Shown piece after piece: positions 1 to 9,634 of a DNA stretch of 64,000 nt. Numbering within the stretch: position 1 is the stretch's first letter; each line of letters opens with the position of its first letter. The position numbers were made by a program, and so were the translations under genes. The notes under the pieces were generated by a model, which searched no databases, was not told where the DNA came from, and saw only the letters and a list, made by a program, of their open reading frames with translations. The stretch is taken from positions 558,001 through 622,000 of the forward strand of contig NZ_OY762653.1 in NCBI RefSeq assembly GCF_963666195.1. The letters are read 5' to 3'. This DNA comes from Trichococcus shcherbakoviae (GTDB lineage Bacteria > Bacillota > Bacilli > Lactobacillales > Aerococcaceae).

Positions 1-49
1 TTGGGGGATGGCTTTTTATTTTGTCATCCAGAACTTTTTGAACTCTTAT

Positions 50-64
50 TGATAATTATTATAA
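50..64. promoter_or_regulatory. Fur/PerR-like box (distal)
   Basis: TGATAATTATTATAA differs by one base from the PerR consensus TTATAATNATTATAA and by one from the Fur-type consensus TGATAATNATTATCA. It lies 123 bp upstream of the better box at 173-187. It could serve the ATPase gene or a gene beyond the window edge. Confidence 0.4.
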
Positions 65-172
65 ACTGTCATTTTTAGTTACCCTTCTAGTTTTATTGCT
101 GTGTGCAATTTTCGACCCTTTCAAATTATGTCTGAAATATGGATATTGAGAATGAGATTCATTTCCGTTTGA

Positions 173-187
173 TTATAATGATTATAA
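173..187. promoter_or_regulatory. PerR box upstream of metal ATPase
   Basis: TTATAATGATTATAA matches the published 15-bp Firmicutes PerR box at every defined position. It overlaps two TATAAT hexamers, so a bound repressor would block the promoter of the ATPase starting at 241. A weaker Fur-family-like half match lies at 147-161. PerR senses peroxide through a metal cofactor, so the gene is expected to be induced by peroxide or iron. Confidence 0.75.
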
Positions 188-240
188 TCTAGATTTTTTT
201 AGTGCTATCATGAAGGCATATAAGGAAGGAGTGTCAAATC

Positions 241-2184
241 ATGAAAGACTTATTCAAGAATAAAGCGATGATCGCAACCATGATCAGCGGCATCCTCATC
301 ATTCTTGGCATTGTGCTGCAATGGCAAAGCTTTGATACTGCTGCAGCCATCATTTTCGTGCTATCGTTCATCATAGGCGGCTATAAGCAAGCAAAAGAAG
401 GATTCATCGATACATTTGAAAATAAACACTTGAACGTCGATATATTGATGGTGCTTGCCGCAGTCGGTGCCTCGCTTATCGGTTACTGGATGGAAGGCGC
501 GCTGCTCATCTTCATCTTCTCGCTCTCCGGTTCGCTTGAGGAATACGCGACAGAGAAAAGTACCCAAGCGATAACCGCGTTGATGAATATTGTCCCTGAA
601 ATAGCAAAACGCATCAACCCGGACGGTTCAATCGAGGACGTTGCGGTCAAGGATCTGAAAGTCGGCGATACCTTACTGGTCCCTAAAGGCGCCAGCATCC
701 CCATCGACGGCACGATCGCATCGGGCCAAGGCCTGATCGATGAAGCCGCCATTTCCGGCGAATCCGTCCCTGTCGAAAAGACTGTCGGCGATGATATCTT
801 CGGCAGCACAATCAACTTGAGCGAAGCGCTGACGATGACCGTCTCGAAAGAATCCAAGGATACCCTATTCGCCAAAATCATCCGTATGGTCGAAGAAGCG
901 CAAAAGACCCCTTCGAAGACGGCAAGCTTCATCAACCGCATTGAAAACACCTATGTAAAAATCGTCCTCATTTTTGTGCCGGTCATGATTGCCGTTTTTT
1001 ATTTCCTCCTGGATTGGGGTTGGAATGAATCATTCTACCGAGGCATGGTGCTGTTGACGGTCGCCTCCCCTTGCGCATTGGTGGCATCGGCCACTCCTGC
1101 TGTCCTTTCCGCCATTTCCAATGCAGCCAAACGCGGTATCCTCTTCAAAGGTGGCATCGCGATCGAGAACTTCTCGGCCATGGATTGCATCGCATTCGAC
1201 AAAACAGGCACGCTGACGGAAGGCAAACCTGTAGTGACGGAAGCAAGCTATCTGACAGGCACAGATGAAAAACATATCATGTCCGTCGTCTATGCTTTGG
1301 AGCACTCATCAACCCATCCGATCGCTTCCGCGTTGGTCCAACATCTCGATACGAAGGAATATGAGAAGTCCCAGATGGATTCAATCCAAGATCTTACCGG
1401 ATTCGGTTTGGCTGGCGAAGCATTCGGAAGCTATTGGAAAATCGGCAAAAAGACCTTCGTCGTAACCGATGAACTGAATGAGCCTCCATTCGTAAAGGAG
1501 GCTTTCGCGCTCCAGAATGAAGGAAAGACCGTCATTTACGTTTCGCAGGATGATAAGGTCGTAGCCTATTACGCTTTATTGGATACGCCTAAGTCAGAGG
1601 CAAAAGACATGATCGCCTTTTTCAAAGCCAATGGTGTCCATACGATCATGATTACAGGTGATAATGAAGCAACCGGGCAGACGATCGGCAAGCAATTGGG
1701 TGTGGATGAAATCCGTGCGAATTGTCTTCCCGAAGATAAAACCACCATCCTGAAAGATCTGCAGGCGAAATACAAATTGGTCGGCATGGTCGGAGACGGC
1801 GTGAATGACGCACCAGCACTGGCAAACGCCGACATCGGCATCGCTATGGGCGAAGGCACGGACATCGCCATGGAAACAGCGGATGTGGTACTGATGAAGA
1901 GTGAACTCGATAAGTTGGAATATTGTTATGGCTTGTCGAAGAAGCTGAAAAAAATCACCATGCAGAACATCATCTTTTCGATCACCGTCATTCTCATTCT
2001 GATCCTATCAAACCTGTTCCAACTCATCAACCTTCCGCTCGGGGTGGTCGGACACGAAGGCAGCACGATACTGGTCATCATGAACAGCTTGAGGCTGTTG
2101 GCGAAAATACCTACCCACCACTTTCAGGGCACTGCCAAACCTACCGCAAAGACTTCTAGCAGCGGACTCGCGCACGAAAAATAA
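241..2184 (+). CDS. PerR-controlled P1B-4-type metal-transporting ATPase (PfeT/PmtA/FrvA-like, probable Fe(II) efflux)
   Basis: This 647-residue protein is a heavy-metal P-type ATPase. Visible motifs are the actuator SGES segment, the membrane SPC motif (residues 276-278), the phosphorylation site DKTGTLTEG (Asp320), the GDGVNDAPA hinge and a C-terminal HEGST motif (from His605). SPC together with HEGST is the signature of the P1B-4 subgroup. There is no N-terminal metal-binding domain, so the protein starts directly at the membrane region. The ATG has a clear AAGGAAGGAG site upstream. PerR-controlled members in Bacillus (PfeT, formerly ZosA), Streptococcus (PmtA) and Listeria (FrvA) export ferrous iron during peroxide stress. 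The box at 173-187 argues for the same role here, although zinc or cobalt transport cannot be excluded from sequence. It is followed by a terminator and is probably monocistronic. Confidence 0.9.
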   Translation: MKDLFKNKAMIATMISGILIILGIVLQWQSFDTAAAIIFVLSFIIGGYKQAKEGFIDTFENKHLNVDILMVLAAVGASLIGYWMEGALLIFIFSLSGSLEEYATEKSTQAITALMNIVPEIAKRINPDGSIEDVAVKDLKVGDTLLVPKGASIPIDGTIASGQGLIDEAAISGESVPVEKTVGDDIFGSTINLSEALTMTVSKESKDTLFAKIIRMVEEAQKTPSKTASFINRIENTYVKIVLIFVPVMIAVFYFLLDWGWNESFYRGMVLLTVASPCALVASATPAVLSAISNAAKRGILFKGGIAIENFSAMDCIAFDKTGTLTEGKPVVTEASYLTGTDEKHIMSVVYALEHSSTHPIASALVQHLDTKEYEKSQMDSIQDLTGFGLAGEAFGSYWKIGKKTFVVTDELNEPPFVKEAFALQNEGKTVIYVSQDDKVVAYYALLDTPKSEAKDMIAFFKANGVHTIMITGDNEATGQTIGKQLGVDEIRANCLPEDKTTILKDLQAKYKLVGMVGDGVNDAPALANADIGIAMGEGTDIAMETADVVLMKSELDKLEYCYGLSKKLKKITMQNIIFSITVILILILSNLFQLINLPLGVVGHEGSTILVIMNSLRLLAKIPTHHFQGTAKPTAKTSSSGLAHEK

Positions 2185-2223
2185 TTTTTACTCATGCTAG
2201 TGATAGCTGAAAACATAAAAACA

Positions 2224-2272
2224 GGGCTGTATCAAACCAGAAGAGAATTTTCTGGTTTGATACAGCCCTTTT
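2224..2272 (+). terminator. Rho-independent terminator after the ATPase
   Basis: A perfect 17-bp stem (2224-2240 with 2252-2268) is followed by a short T-rich run. It sits 40 bp after the ATPase stop. Confidence 0.8.
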
Positions 2273-2302
2273 CTATGGAAAAATGAATTTATGCTGACGA
2301 TT

Positions 2303-2431
2303 AGCTCCGGGCAGAAGACCTTCCGCCGGAGCTAAACAACAAAAAAAGCATCACCTCCGACCACCGTGGCTTCGCAGGAGAACAGCCACCGATTCCGACC
2401 CCAGCTCCGACCAGCATTCGTTCACCGGAGT
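2303..2431. repeat. Intergenic CTCCGG-family hairpin repeats
   Basis: Between two terminators lie at least two imperfect palindromes built on AGCTCC...GGAGCT/GGAGTT (2303-2333 and 2402-2431) with a related CTCC...GGAG unit between them. Similar sequence occurs at 18340-18450 and 19901-19944. No gene is seen in 2185-2510. Confidence 0.5.
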
Positions 2432-2463
2432 TGAGCAACCCGGTATCCCTGCCATCAAACCAG

Positions 2464-2502
2464 AAAAACGAGGCTATCTCATTATGAGACAGCCCCGTTT
2501 TT
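2464..2502 (-). terminator. Terminator after aspartokinase
   Basis: A 19-20-bp imperfect stem with A-rich and T-rich edges lies 8 bp past the lysC stop. It can act in both directions. Confidence 0.75.
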
Positions 2503-2510
2503 GGTTTAAT

Positions 2511-3872
2511 CTAATCTTTTTTGGCCGGGAAGAAGGCATCGTAAAGCACTTTGACTGCTCTGGCTTCGTCCTTTTCGTCGATTCCGAACATGATGCTGAC
2601 TTCTGATGAACCTTGGTTGATCATTTCCAGGTTGATGTCCGCTTCAGCCAGTGCTGTACAGGCTTTCGCTACTGTCCCGACGGAATTGACCATGCCTTCG
2701 CCGACAATCATCAATAAGCAGATGCCGCCCTTGACATTTACATCGTCCGCTTCCAATTCGTTCTTCAAGCGATACAACAACTCTTGCTCCTGCTGCATCG
2801 TCATCTGGTTGGCGCGCAGGATGATCGACAAATCGTCGATACCGGATGGCATGTGTTCGAAGTTCAGGTTGAAATCTTCGAAAATCTGCAGCACTCTGCG
2901 GCCGAAGCCAACTTCTCGGTTCATCAGGTATTTGCCGATGTAGATGCTCATGAAGCCGGTCGAGCTCGCGATGCCTGAAACGATCTGCTTGTTTTCAGGC
3001 TTCGTTCTCGTGATGCTGGTACCGGGTGCAGCCGGGTTGTTTGTGTTTTTGACGACTACCGGGATTCCCGCGCTGAAAGCCGGCTGCAAAGCTTCATCAT
3101 GGAAGACTGAAAATCCGCTGTAGGATAATTCACGCATTTCACGATAGGTCAATTGCTTGATTTTTTTAGGGTGTTTAACCATTTTAGGGTTTGCCACATA
3201 AATGGCATCCACGTCCGTAAAGTTTTCATACAGGCTGGCTTTGACACCATTGGCGACGATTGCGCCGGAGATGTCCGATCCACCTCTTGAGAAGGTAAGT
3301 AATTGACCATCCTTCGTATAACCGAAGAACCCCGGGAAAACGATGATTTCTTTCGAATCCCGCAATGCATAGAGATTCTTGAAAGATTCCGGCAATACGC
3401 GCGCGTTCCCAGGGTTGTCGCTGACCAAAAGGCCGGCATCTTTCGGGTTGACGTATTTGGCAGGGATGCCCTCTTTATTGAAAAAAGCAGCTACAAGGAT
3501 GGCACTGTTGTCTTCACCGCTTGCTTTGTAAGCATCCAGTGCATACAATTCATTGTAGAATTTTGTCTGAATCAATTTCTCATAATTTTTGGAAATGATG
3601 TCCATAACACTAGGATCGATCTCCAATTCATCGACGATATCTTGATATCTTTTCAGGATCGTCTTCAGGGTTTTTTGGTGATCTTCTTTATTTTGTACCT
3701 CATCGGCCAACTTGATCAGCAAATCCGTAACCTTCTCGTCTGAGTCAGTACGCTTTCCGGGTGCTGAAACGACCACAATTCTTCTGTCTGCGTCATCTTT
3801 CACAATCTGCAATACTTTTTTCAATTGAGTTCCATTCGCAAGGGAACTCCCGCCAAATTTAATAACCTTCAA
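2511..3872 (-). CDS. lysC: Aspartokinase (YclM/LysC-type, with ACT domains)
   Basis: The enzyme phosphorylates L-aspartate, the first step towards lysine, threonine and methionine. The N-terminus carries the amino acid kinase signature KFGGSSLA. The nucleotide-binding FSRGGSDISGA segment lies mid-protein, and two ACT-type regulatory regions fill the last ~150 residues. The 453-residue length fits the monofunctional ThrA/YclM-like class rather than the split alpha/beta form. I place the start at TTG 3872 because a GAGGAA site lies nine bases upstream; a GTG at 3881 would overlap that site. No lysine riboswitch or T-box is recognisable in the 3873-4066 leader. Confidence 0.88.
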   Translation of the reverse strand: MKVIKFGGSSLANGTQLKKVLQIVKDDADRRIVVVSAPGKRTDSDEKVTDLLIKLADEVQNKEDHQKTLKTILKRYQDIVDELEIDPSVMDIISKNYEKLIQTKFYNELYALDAYKASGEDNSAILVAAFFNKEGIPAKYVNPKDAGLLVSDNPGNARVLPESFKNLYALRDSKEIIVFPGFFGYTKDGQLLTFSRGGSDISGAIVANGVKASLYENFTDVDAIYVANPKMVKHPKKIKQLTYREMRELSYSGFSVFHDEALQPAFSAGIPVVVKNTNNPAAPGTSITRTKPENKQIVSGIASSTGFMSIYIGKYLMNREVGFGRRVLQIFEDFNLNFEHMPSGIDDLSIILRANQMTMQQEQELLYRLKNELEADDVNVKGGICLLMIVGEGMVNSVGTVAKACTALAEADINLEMINQGSSEVSIMFGIDEKDEARAVKVLYDAFFPAKKD

Positions 3873-4084
3873 CCCGAACACTTCCTCGCTTAATTTCTTT
3901 AATGCCTTTTTAATTTTGTAATTGTTTTTTCATTTATGCTTTAGAATATCATCATATCACAGCTATGGCAATTACCTTTTCAAACTTTACATCATTTGTA
4001 ACATATTTGTATTGTTAATGCTATGGCCATTTGCAAAAAAAGGAATATACTATGAGTTAACTTAGTGTGGGAGGTTTCAAATCA

Positions 4085-4447
4085 GTGAAAAAAAATAATC
4101 CTTGGAGGATCGTAGTCGGATTATCCGTAATCGCAAGCATCAGCTCTGCTTTGTTCAAGTCAAATCGCAATGCCGGTAAGAGCCTATCAACATCGTATAC
4201 CCCTTACATCGGCACATGGAAAAACGACGCACAGTCCTTGAAGGTTGAAATTACTGATAATCTGGAGATTCTCCTGAACAACAAAAAATTAAAAGCAACC
4301 CTTGAAGAAGCCAAACCCAACGAACTGGTCTTCCGCGACCACTTCGGCTATTATCTGATTCTGAAAAAGGATACATCCCCTACGCTGACCATCTACGATG
4401 AAGCGGAAGAACAAGAATTCTACTTCAAACGCGAAACCGATAAATAG
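4085..4447 (+). CDS. Small membrane-anchored protein, DUF4828-like
   Basis: This 120-residue protein has a short basic N-terminus, one hydrophobic segment (about residues 8-24) and a beta-rich C-terminal domain with the pattern YIGTWKND and later VFRDHFGYYLI. It resembles a small uncharacterised family of lactic acid bacteria recalled as DUF4828. The GTG at 4085 is chosen because GGGAGG lies ten bases upstream; an earlier in-frame GTG at 4067 has no site. The role is unknown. It is probably anchored by its N-terminus with the domain outside the membrane. It stands alone, divergent from lysC. Confidence 0.65.
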   Translation: MKKNNPWRIVVGLSVIASISSALFKSNRNAGKSLSTSYTPYIGTWKNDAQSLKVEITDNLEILLNNKKLKATLEEAKPNELVFRDHFGYYLILKKDTSPTLTIYDEAEEQEFYFKRETDK

Positions 4448-4470
4448 CGAATCGTTAATGCAACACCGAC

Positions 4471-4494
4471 GCCCTTAAACAGGGCTTTTTTTTT
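4471..4494 (+). terminator. Short terminator after the DUF4828-like gene
   Basis: A five-base-pair GCCCT/AGGGC stem is followed by nine T residues. Confidence 0.6.
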
Positions 4495-4517
4495 GGAATT
4501 GAATTTATGCTCAGAGA

Positions 4518-4547
4518 TTCCCCTCCAAAAGCCACTTTGGCGGGGAA
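4518..4547. repeat. CCCGCCAAA/TTTGGCGGGG hairpin repeat (single unit)
   Basis: This imperfect palindrome (arms TTCCCCTCCAAA and TTTGGCGGGGAA) has the same core as the three units at 40743-40869. It sits between two terminators. Confidence 0.55.
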
Positions 4548-4562
4548 CTACATCGCTAAACC

Positions 4563-4603
4563 GCAAACAAGGGCTGCCCATTTCCGGGGCAGCCCTTGTT
4601 TGC
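4563..4603 (-). terminator. Glycogen operon terminator
   Basis: A perfect 17-bp stem (4563-4579 with 4587-4603) lies 14 bp past the glgP stop. It can stop transcription from both sides. Confidence 0.8.
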
Positions 4604-4616
4604 AATTAACATTCGA

Positions 4617-7013
4617 TTAGGAATGTGGTTTGATCTTCCAGATTTCATCCGCGTAACGCAGAATCGTGTAATCCGATGAAAACGGCCCTGAGCTTGCGAT
4701 ATTCATCAGTGCCATGCGGTTCCATCTATCTCTGTCAGAAAAGGCCACATCTGCCTCATATTGCGCTTGCAGGTATCCGTCAAAGTCCTTCAGCAAGAAA
4801 TACTCGTCGTTGTACATGACCAACGAATCGAAGATATCCCGGCCTTCCGTCTCGACACCTGGAATCGTGCCATCAATAAGCAGATTCAGGATACGTTTCA
4901 AACGCGGATTCTTGTCGTAGATATCTCTTGAATTGTACACGCCATTGCGATAGTATTCTTGCACTTCATCACTCTTCAGGCCAAAGATGAAGATATTGTC
5001 TTCACCGACATGATCCCTAATTTCAACATTGGCACCGTCCAATGTTGCCATCGTGATGGCACCATTCGACATCAGCTTCATGTTGCTGGTGCCGGAGGCT
5101 TCCTTGCCGGCAAGAGAGATCTGTTCGCTGATATCGGCTGCCGGGATAATCAGCTCTGCCAACGAGACCCCATAGTTCTCAACGAAAACAATCTTGATTT
5201 TGTCATTGATGGAAGGGTCATTGTTGATCAGATAAGCAATCGAATTGATCAATTTGATGATTTGTTTTGCGTAATAATAGCTAGGCGCAGCCTTCGCACC
5301 GAAAATGAAGACGCGCTTCTGTAGGTTAGCATTGGGATTATCCTTCAGTTGCAGATATCTGTCCAAGATGTGCAGAACGTTCAACAATTGGCGTTTATAA
5401 GCATGCAATCGTTTGATCTGCACGTCGAACAATGCAGTCGGATCGATTTCGATGCCCATCTCTTGCTGTACATAAGCTGCAAAACGTACTTTGTTTGCCA
5501 ACTTGACTTGTTCTAGCTTATCCAAGACATTTTTATTGTCGCGGTGCGCCTTCAGAATTTTGATGTCTTCCGGATCGCTCTTCCACTCCGTCCCGATTGT
5601 GTCGTCAAGCATCGCAGTCAGATTTTCATTCGCAATCTGGACCCAGCGCCTTTGCGTGATTCCATTGGTTTTGTTGTTGAATTTTTGCGGATACATCACA
5701 TAGAAGTCATGCAGCGTATCAGCCATCAGGATGTCAGTATGTAATCTAGCGACGCCATTGACGCTATGGCTGCCGATGATGGCAAGGTTGGCCATTTTGA
5801 TTTGTCCATTTGCGATGATGGCAGTGCGCTGCGATAATTCGTCTCCGTATAAAGGCGTTTTCTTGTCGATATGGCGGCGGTTGATTTCCTGAATAATCTG
5901 GTAGATACGCGGCAATAAATCTGAAATCATCGTTTCCGGCCAACGCTCCATTGCTTCCTGAAGAATCGTATGGTTGGTATAGCTGACTGTTTTCTTCGTG
6001 ATTTCCCACGCCTGGTCCCAAGTCAACCCTTCTTCATCCAACAGGATCCGCATCAATTCAGGTATTGCCAAAGTTGGGTGCGTATCGTTGATGTGGATGG
6101 CGATTTTATCCGGGAAAAGGCTCCAGTCCAGATTTAATTGCTTGAAATAGCGGACGATGCTTTGGATGCCGGCAGAGGAGAAAAAGTATTCCTGCTGAAC
6201 GCGCAATAGACGCCCTTCATAGTTGGAATCATCCGGATACAATACTTCGGTGATACGTTTGACTTCTTCACGTTGCTCTTCCGTCGAAAAACGTGCTTCA
6301 TCACCATACGGTATTTCTGCAGACCAAAGTCGCAGATTATTGACGACGCCGTTATTGTAGCCGACTTGCGCTGTATCGTAAGGAACCGCTAAGATATCAC
6401 GGGTATTTTCGTGACGCACACGCAATTTGCCGTCCCCATCCTGCGTAAAGCTGACCTCTCCGCCGAAACGTACGATGACGGCTTTATTCTCTTTTCTGAC
6501 TTCCCATACGTTCTTGTTGCGGAGCCAATTCTCAGGCAATTCAATCTGATAGCCGTTGATGAATTTTTGTTTGAAAAGACCATAACGGTAGCGGATTCCG
6601 TTGCCGTTTCCGGCAAGGCCGGTCGACGCGATCGAATCCATGAAGCAGGAAGCTAATCTGCCGAGTCCGCCGTTTCCTAAAGCCGGATCGACTTCAGCAC
6701 GCGCCACTTCATCCAAATCCAAGCCCATATCCTCCATGCCTTGTCTGACGCAGTCCAGTATCCCCATATTCAGGAGATTGCTTTTCAGCATCCTTCCGGG
6801 CAGGAACTCCATCGAAAAGTAATAGATTTGCTTTTCCTTTTTGTTGTTGTACTCCGTGACTGTTTTAATCCAATCCTCGGAGTAGAGTCCGCGGACCAAG
6901 TCCCCCAAAGCAATGTACTGTTCCGTTTTTGAACCCGCCTCATAACCGTAAGCGAACAATTCCTCAAATTTCTTTTGGTATTCTTTTTTGAACTCTTGAA
7001 TGTCAAATGCCAT
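4617..7013 (-). CDS. glgP: Glycogen/starch (maltodextrin) phosphorylase
   Basis: The enzyme releases glucose-1-phosphate from glycogen or alpha-glucan ends by phosphorolysis. The 798-residue length fits the GT35 family. The pyridoxal phosphate region is visible as EASGTSNMKLMSNG followed by GANVEI, and the nucleotide-sugar-like region GGLGRLASCF lies near residue 130. It is the last gene of the glgB-C-D-A-P operon, 18 bp behind glgA. The start ATG at 7013 follows an AGAGGAG site; a TTG at 7025 would sit almost on top of that site. Placing degradation and synthesis in one operon is common in Firmicutes and gives coordinated turnover. Confidence 0.93.
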   Translation of the reverse strand: MAFDIQEFKKEYQKKFEELFAYGYEAGSKTEQYIALGDLVRGLYSEDWIKTVTEYNNKKEKQIYYFSMEFLPGRMLKSNLLNMGILDCVRQGMEDMGLDLDEVARAEVDPALGNGGLGRLASCFMDSIASTGLAGNGNGIRYRYGLFKQKFINGYQIELPENWLRNKNVWEVRKENKAVIVRFGGEVSFTQDGDGKLRVRHENTRDILAVPYDTAQVGYNNGVVNNLRLWSAEIPYGDEARFSTEEQREEVKRITEVLYPDDSNYEGRLLRVQQEYFFSSAGIQSIVRYFKQLNLDWSLFPDKIAIHINDTHPTLAIPELMRILLDEEGLTWDQAWEITKKTVSYTNHTILQEAMERWPETMISDLLPRIYQIIQEINRRHIDKKTPLYGDELSQRTAIIANGQIKMANLAIIGSHSVNGVARLHTDILMADTLHDFYVMYPQKFNNKTNGITQRRWVQIANENLTAMLDDTIGTEWKSDPEDIKILKAHRDNKNVLDKLEQVKLANKVRFAAYVQQEMGIEIDPTALFDVQIKRLHAYKRQLLNVLHILDRYLQLKDNPNANLQKRVFIFGAKAAPSYYYAKQIIKLINSIAYLINNDPSINDKIKIVFVENYGVSLAELIIPAADISEQISLAGKEASGTSNMKLMSNGAITMATLDGANVEIRDHVGEDNIFIFGLKSDEVQEYYRNGVYNSRDIYDKNPRLKRILNLLIDGTIPGVETEGRDIFDSLVMYNDEYFLLKDFDGYLQAQYEADVAFSDRDRWNRMALMNIASSGPFSSDYTILRYADEIWKIKPHS

Positions 7014-7031
7014 ATATACTTTCAACTCCTC

Positions 7032-8471
7032 TTATTCGTTGACTAATGACTGATAGACGTCCAGATAATCCTTGGCCGGTTCTTTCCAGCTGAAATCGCT
7101 GCTCATCGCTTCGCGCACCATTTCTGCCCAGGCTTTCGGTTGGTTTTCATATACATCCAGCGCACGATAGATGGTTCCGAGCAGGGCATACCCACTGAAA
7201 TCAATGAATGTGAACCCGGTGCCTTCACCTGTGTAGGAATTATAAGGGACCACCGTATCTTTCAAGCCGCCCGTCTCGTGCACGATCGGCAAAGTGCCGT
7301 AGCGCAAAGAAATCATTTGCGACAATCCGCATGGTTCGAATGCGGAAGGCATCAGGAACAGATCCGCGCCAGCGTACATCTGCTGTGCCAACGAGATGTC
7401 AAAATCGATGACCGCTGCAAAGCGATCAGGATATTTGGCGGCAAAATAACGGAATGAGTTCTCGTATTGCGCTTCGCCGGTACCCAGGATGGCAATCTGC
7501 ACATCGCGGGCATTCAATAATTCCTCGGTTTTTTCCTGCACAAGTTGGTAACCTTTCTGATCCGTCAAGCGCCCGACGCTCGTGATCAACGGGATGTCAG
7601 GATTCACTTCCAATCCCAAACGCTCCTGCAGAGCCGCTTTATTTGCCGCTTTACCGGTCAAATTGTCGGCTGAAAAATGGAATTCCAATTTCGGATCGGT
7701 TTCCGGATCATTGACATCGTAATCGATTCCGTTGATGATGCCTTTGATTTTCCAGCTGTTGTACTGCAGCGTTCCTTCCAGCCCTTCACCGAATTCCTGC
7801 GTCTGGATTTCATTCGCATAAGATGGGCTGACCGTCGTGACGACATCAGAGAAATTGATACCGCCTTTCATGAAGTTGACGTTCTCATAATACTTCACGC
7901 CAGCTTCATGGTAGATGTTCATGCCTGTCCCGAAGATACTCGTCAGGATGGAAGGATCATAGACACCTTGGAAACGGATATTGTGGATCGTGATGACTTT
8001 ACGGATGCCTTGGTATGCTTCGATCCAGTGGTATTTATCCACAAGCAATACCGGAACCATAGCCGTATGCCAATCATTCACATGGACGACATCCGGGATG
8101 AAGTCAATTTTTTCCATCATTTCGCAGATCGCCAAGGAGAAGAAACCGAATCTTTCGGCGTCATCCATTTGGCCATACAAGGACGGACGATCGAAATAGG
8201 CCTGATTATCGATGAAATAATAAGTTACCCCTTCCAATTCCAAAGTTTTGACACCGCAATACATGCTTTTCCAACCGACTTGCACACGGAAATGAATCAA
8301 TTCCTTGATCTCTGCTTTGTATTTTGCAGGCATGGTCGAGTAGTACGGAAGCACTACCCTGATATCCACTCCTTGTTTTACTAACTCTTTCGGCAATGCG
8401 TACGCAACATCGCCGAGACCACCTGTTTTAAAAAAAGGAGCAGCCTCACTTGCGGCAAATAAAATTTTCAT
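7032..8471 (-). CDS. glgA: Glycogen synthase (ADP-glucose)
   Basis: This GT5 glycosyltransferase (479 residues) adds glucose from ADP-glucose to the growing alpha-1,4 chain. The N-terminal ADP-glucose-binding KTGGLGDV motif (residues 15-22) is present, as are VHVNDWHT in the first domain and FEPCGLSQ in the C-terminal nucleotide-sugar domain. ATG 8471 has AGAAGGA eight bases upstream, so it is preferred over ATG 8480. It lies 17 bp behind glgD. Confidence 0.94.
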   Translation of the reverse strand: MKILFAASEAAPFFKTGGLGDVAYALPKELVKQGVDIRVVLPYYSTMPAKYKAEIKELIHFRVQVGWKSMYCGVKTLELEGVTYYFIDNQAYFDRPSLYGQMDDAERFGFFSLAICEMMEKIDFIPDVVHVNDWHTAMVPVLLVDKYHWIEAYQGIRKVITIHNIRFQGVYDPSILTSIFGTGMNIYHEAGVKYYENVNFMKGGINFSDVVTTVSPSYANEIQTQEFGEGLEGTLQYNSWKIKGIINGIDYDVNDPETDPKLEFHFSADNLTGKAANKAALQERLGLEVNPDIPLITSVGRLTDQKGYQLVQEKTEELLNARDVQIAILGTGEAQYENSFRYFAAKYPDRFAAVIDFDISLAQQMYAGADLFLMPSAFEPCGLSQMISLRYGTLPIVHETGGLKDTVVPYNSYTGEGTGFTFIDFSGYALLGTIYRALDVYENQPKAWAEMVREAMSSDFSWKEPAKDYLDVYQSLVNE

Positions 8472-8488
8472 CGTGCGCATCCTTCTTT

Positions 8489-9634
8489 CTAAACAGTAAT
8501 TGTTTTATTTTTTTCGATCACGACAAGATTATCTTTTGTGCCTTTCAAAGTCACGCCGGGTCCGACTGTCACATTTTTGTCCAGAATGCAATATTCAAGG
8601 ATTGCGCCCTCGCCGATTTTAGAGCCTTGCATAATCATACAATTACGCACTTCGGCATCCTTAGCGATGTTGACTTTACGGAAGATCAAAGAATCCTCGA
8701 CTGTCCCCTCAATGACGCAACCTGTCGCGAATTGGGCATTTTTCACATGTGCCCCTTTAGCATAATAGGTTGGTGCCCCATTTTTCACCTTCGTGATGAC
8801 GTTTTGGCTACCATGGAACAATGAGGAAAATTTATTCTTTTCCAACATTTCCATATTTGCGTTGAAATAAGCTGGGATGGAGTCGATGTCGGCCAAATAC
8901 CCTGTATATTCGTAGGTGCTGATTTGGTATTCCGGCAAATAATGTTCAATCAGCTTGTCCGCATCGAGTTGCACGTCTTCCAATTCGGCACGTTGAATCA
9001 GTTCCAGCATCTTATCGACTCTCATGAAATACATATTCATGTCCAGTGCGAGACGTTCAAGGTCGGCAGGAGCATCTTCTGCATCTATAAGATGAAGCAA
9101 GTATTCATCGCGATCAATCTGAAGAAATTTTTCCTGCGGTCTCATCTCAAAGAAAGCTTTAGGTACAGTCTTGTAGAGTACGGTGATATCGCCTTCCTTT
9201 GTCAAATGGTGCTGCATGACTGCTTTGATATCGACATTCGCCAGGATTTTGCTGCCCATGACGACAACGTATTCGGCTTTGGATCGCTCGATGAATTCCT
9301 TATGGTTCTGATAAAAATCCGGAGCATCGCCATTTTTTTCTTGGACTGCTTTCAGCATTTGTTGAGAATAGGTGAAAATCCCGCCGGCCAAGCCGGACTC
9401 AAGGTCCCAGATGGAGCCGCTGCGGATATGGTCATAGATCGAGCGTCCGCTTCCTGCGATGAACATGCCCACTGATTTGATTTCAGCATGGCTGATGCTC
9501 GAAAGATTAAAATCGATCAGGCGATAACGGCTAGCGAACGGTAAAGAGGCAATCGGGCGGGCATGCGTCAAAGGTTTCAACGCAGTCTCGTCCTCGGTTA
9601 AATTTAAAATGGCACAAATACTATTCATCTTCAT
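8489..9634 (-). CDS. glgD: Glucose-1-phosphate adenylyltransferase, GlgD subunit
   Basis: This 381-residue homologue of GlgC has an NTP-transferase N-domain and a left-handed beta-helix C-domain with hexapeptide repeats. In GlgC/GlgD systems of Firmicutes, GlgD is the weakly active or regulatory partner of the heterotetramer that makes ADP-glucose. The N-terminal GGxGTRL nucleotide loop seen in GlgC is replaced here by a degenerate segment around residues 10-25, consistent with a non-catalytic subunit. AGGAGG lies eight bases before the ATG. Its start overlaps the end of glgC by 14 bp, suggesting translational coupling. Confidence 0.92.
   Translation of the reverse strand: MKMNSICAILNLTEDETALKPLTHARPIASLPFASRYRLIDFNLSSISHAEIKSVGMFIAGSGRSIYDHIRSGSIWDLESGLAGGIFTYSQQMLKAVQEKNGDAPDFYQNHKEFIERSKAEYVVVMGSKILANVDIKAVMQHHLTKEGDITVLYKTVPKAFFEMRPQEKFLQIDRDEYLLHLIDAEDAPADLERLALDMNMYFMRVDKMLELIQRAELEDVQLDADKLIEHYLPEYQISTYEYTGYLADIDSIPAYFNANMEMLEKNKFSSLFHGSQNVITKVKNGAPTYYAKGAHVKNAQFATGCVIEGTVEDSLIFRKVNIAKDAEVRNCMIMQGSKIGEGAILEYCILDKNVTVGPGVTLKGTKDNLVVIEKNKTITV

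Noticed and set aside
3873-4066. Lysine riboswitch or T-box before lysC
   Set aside because: Less than 200 bp of AT-rich sequence, with none of the conserved blocks visible.
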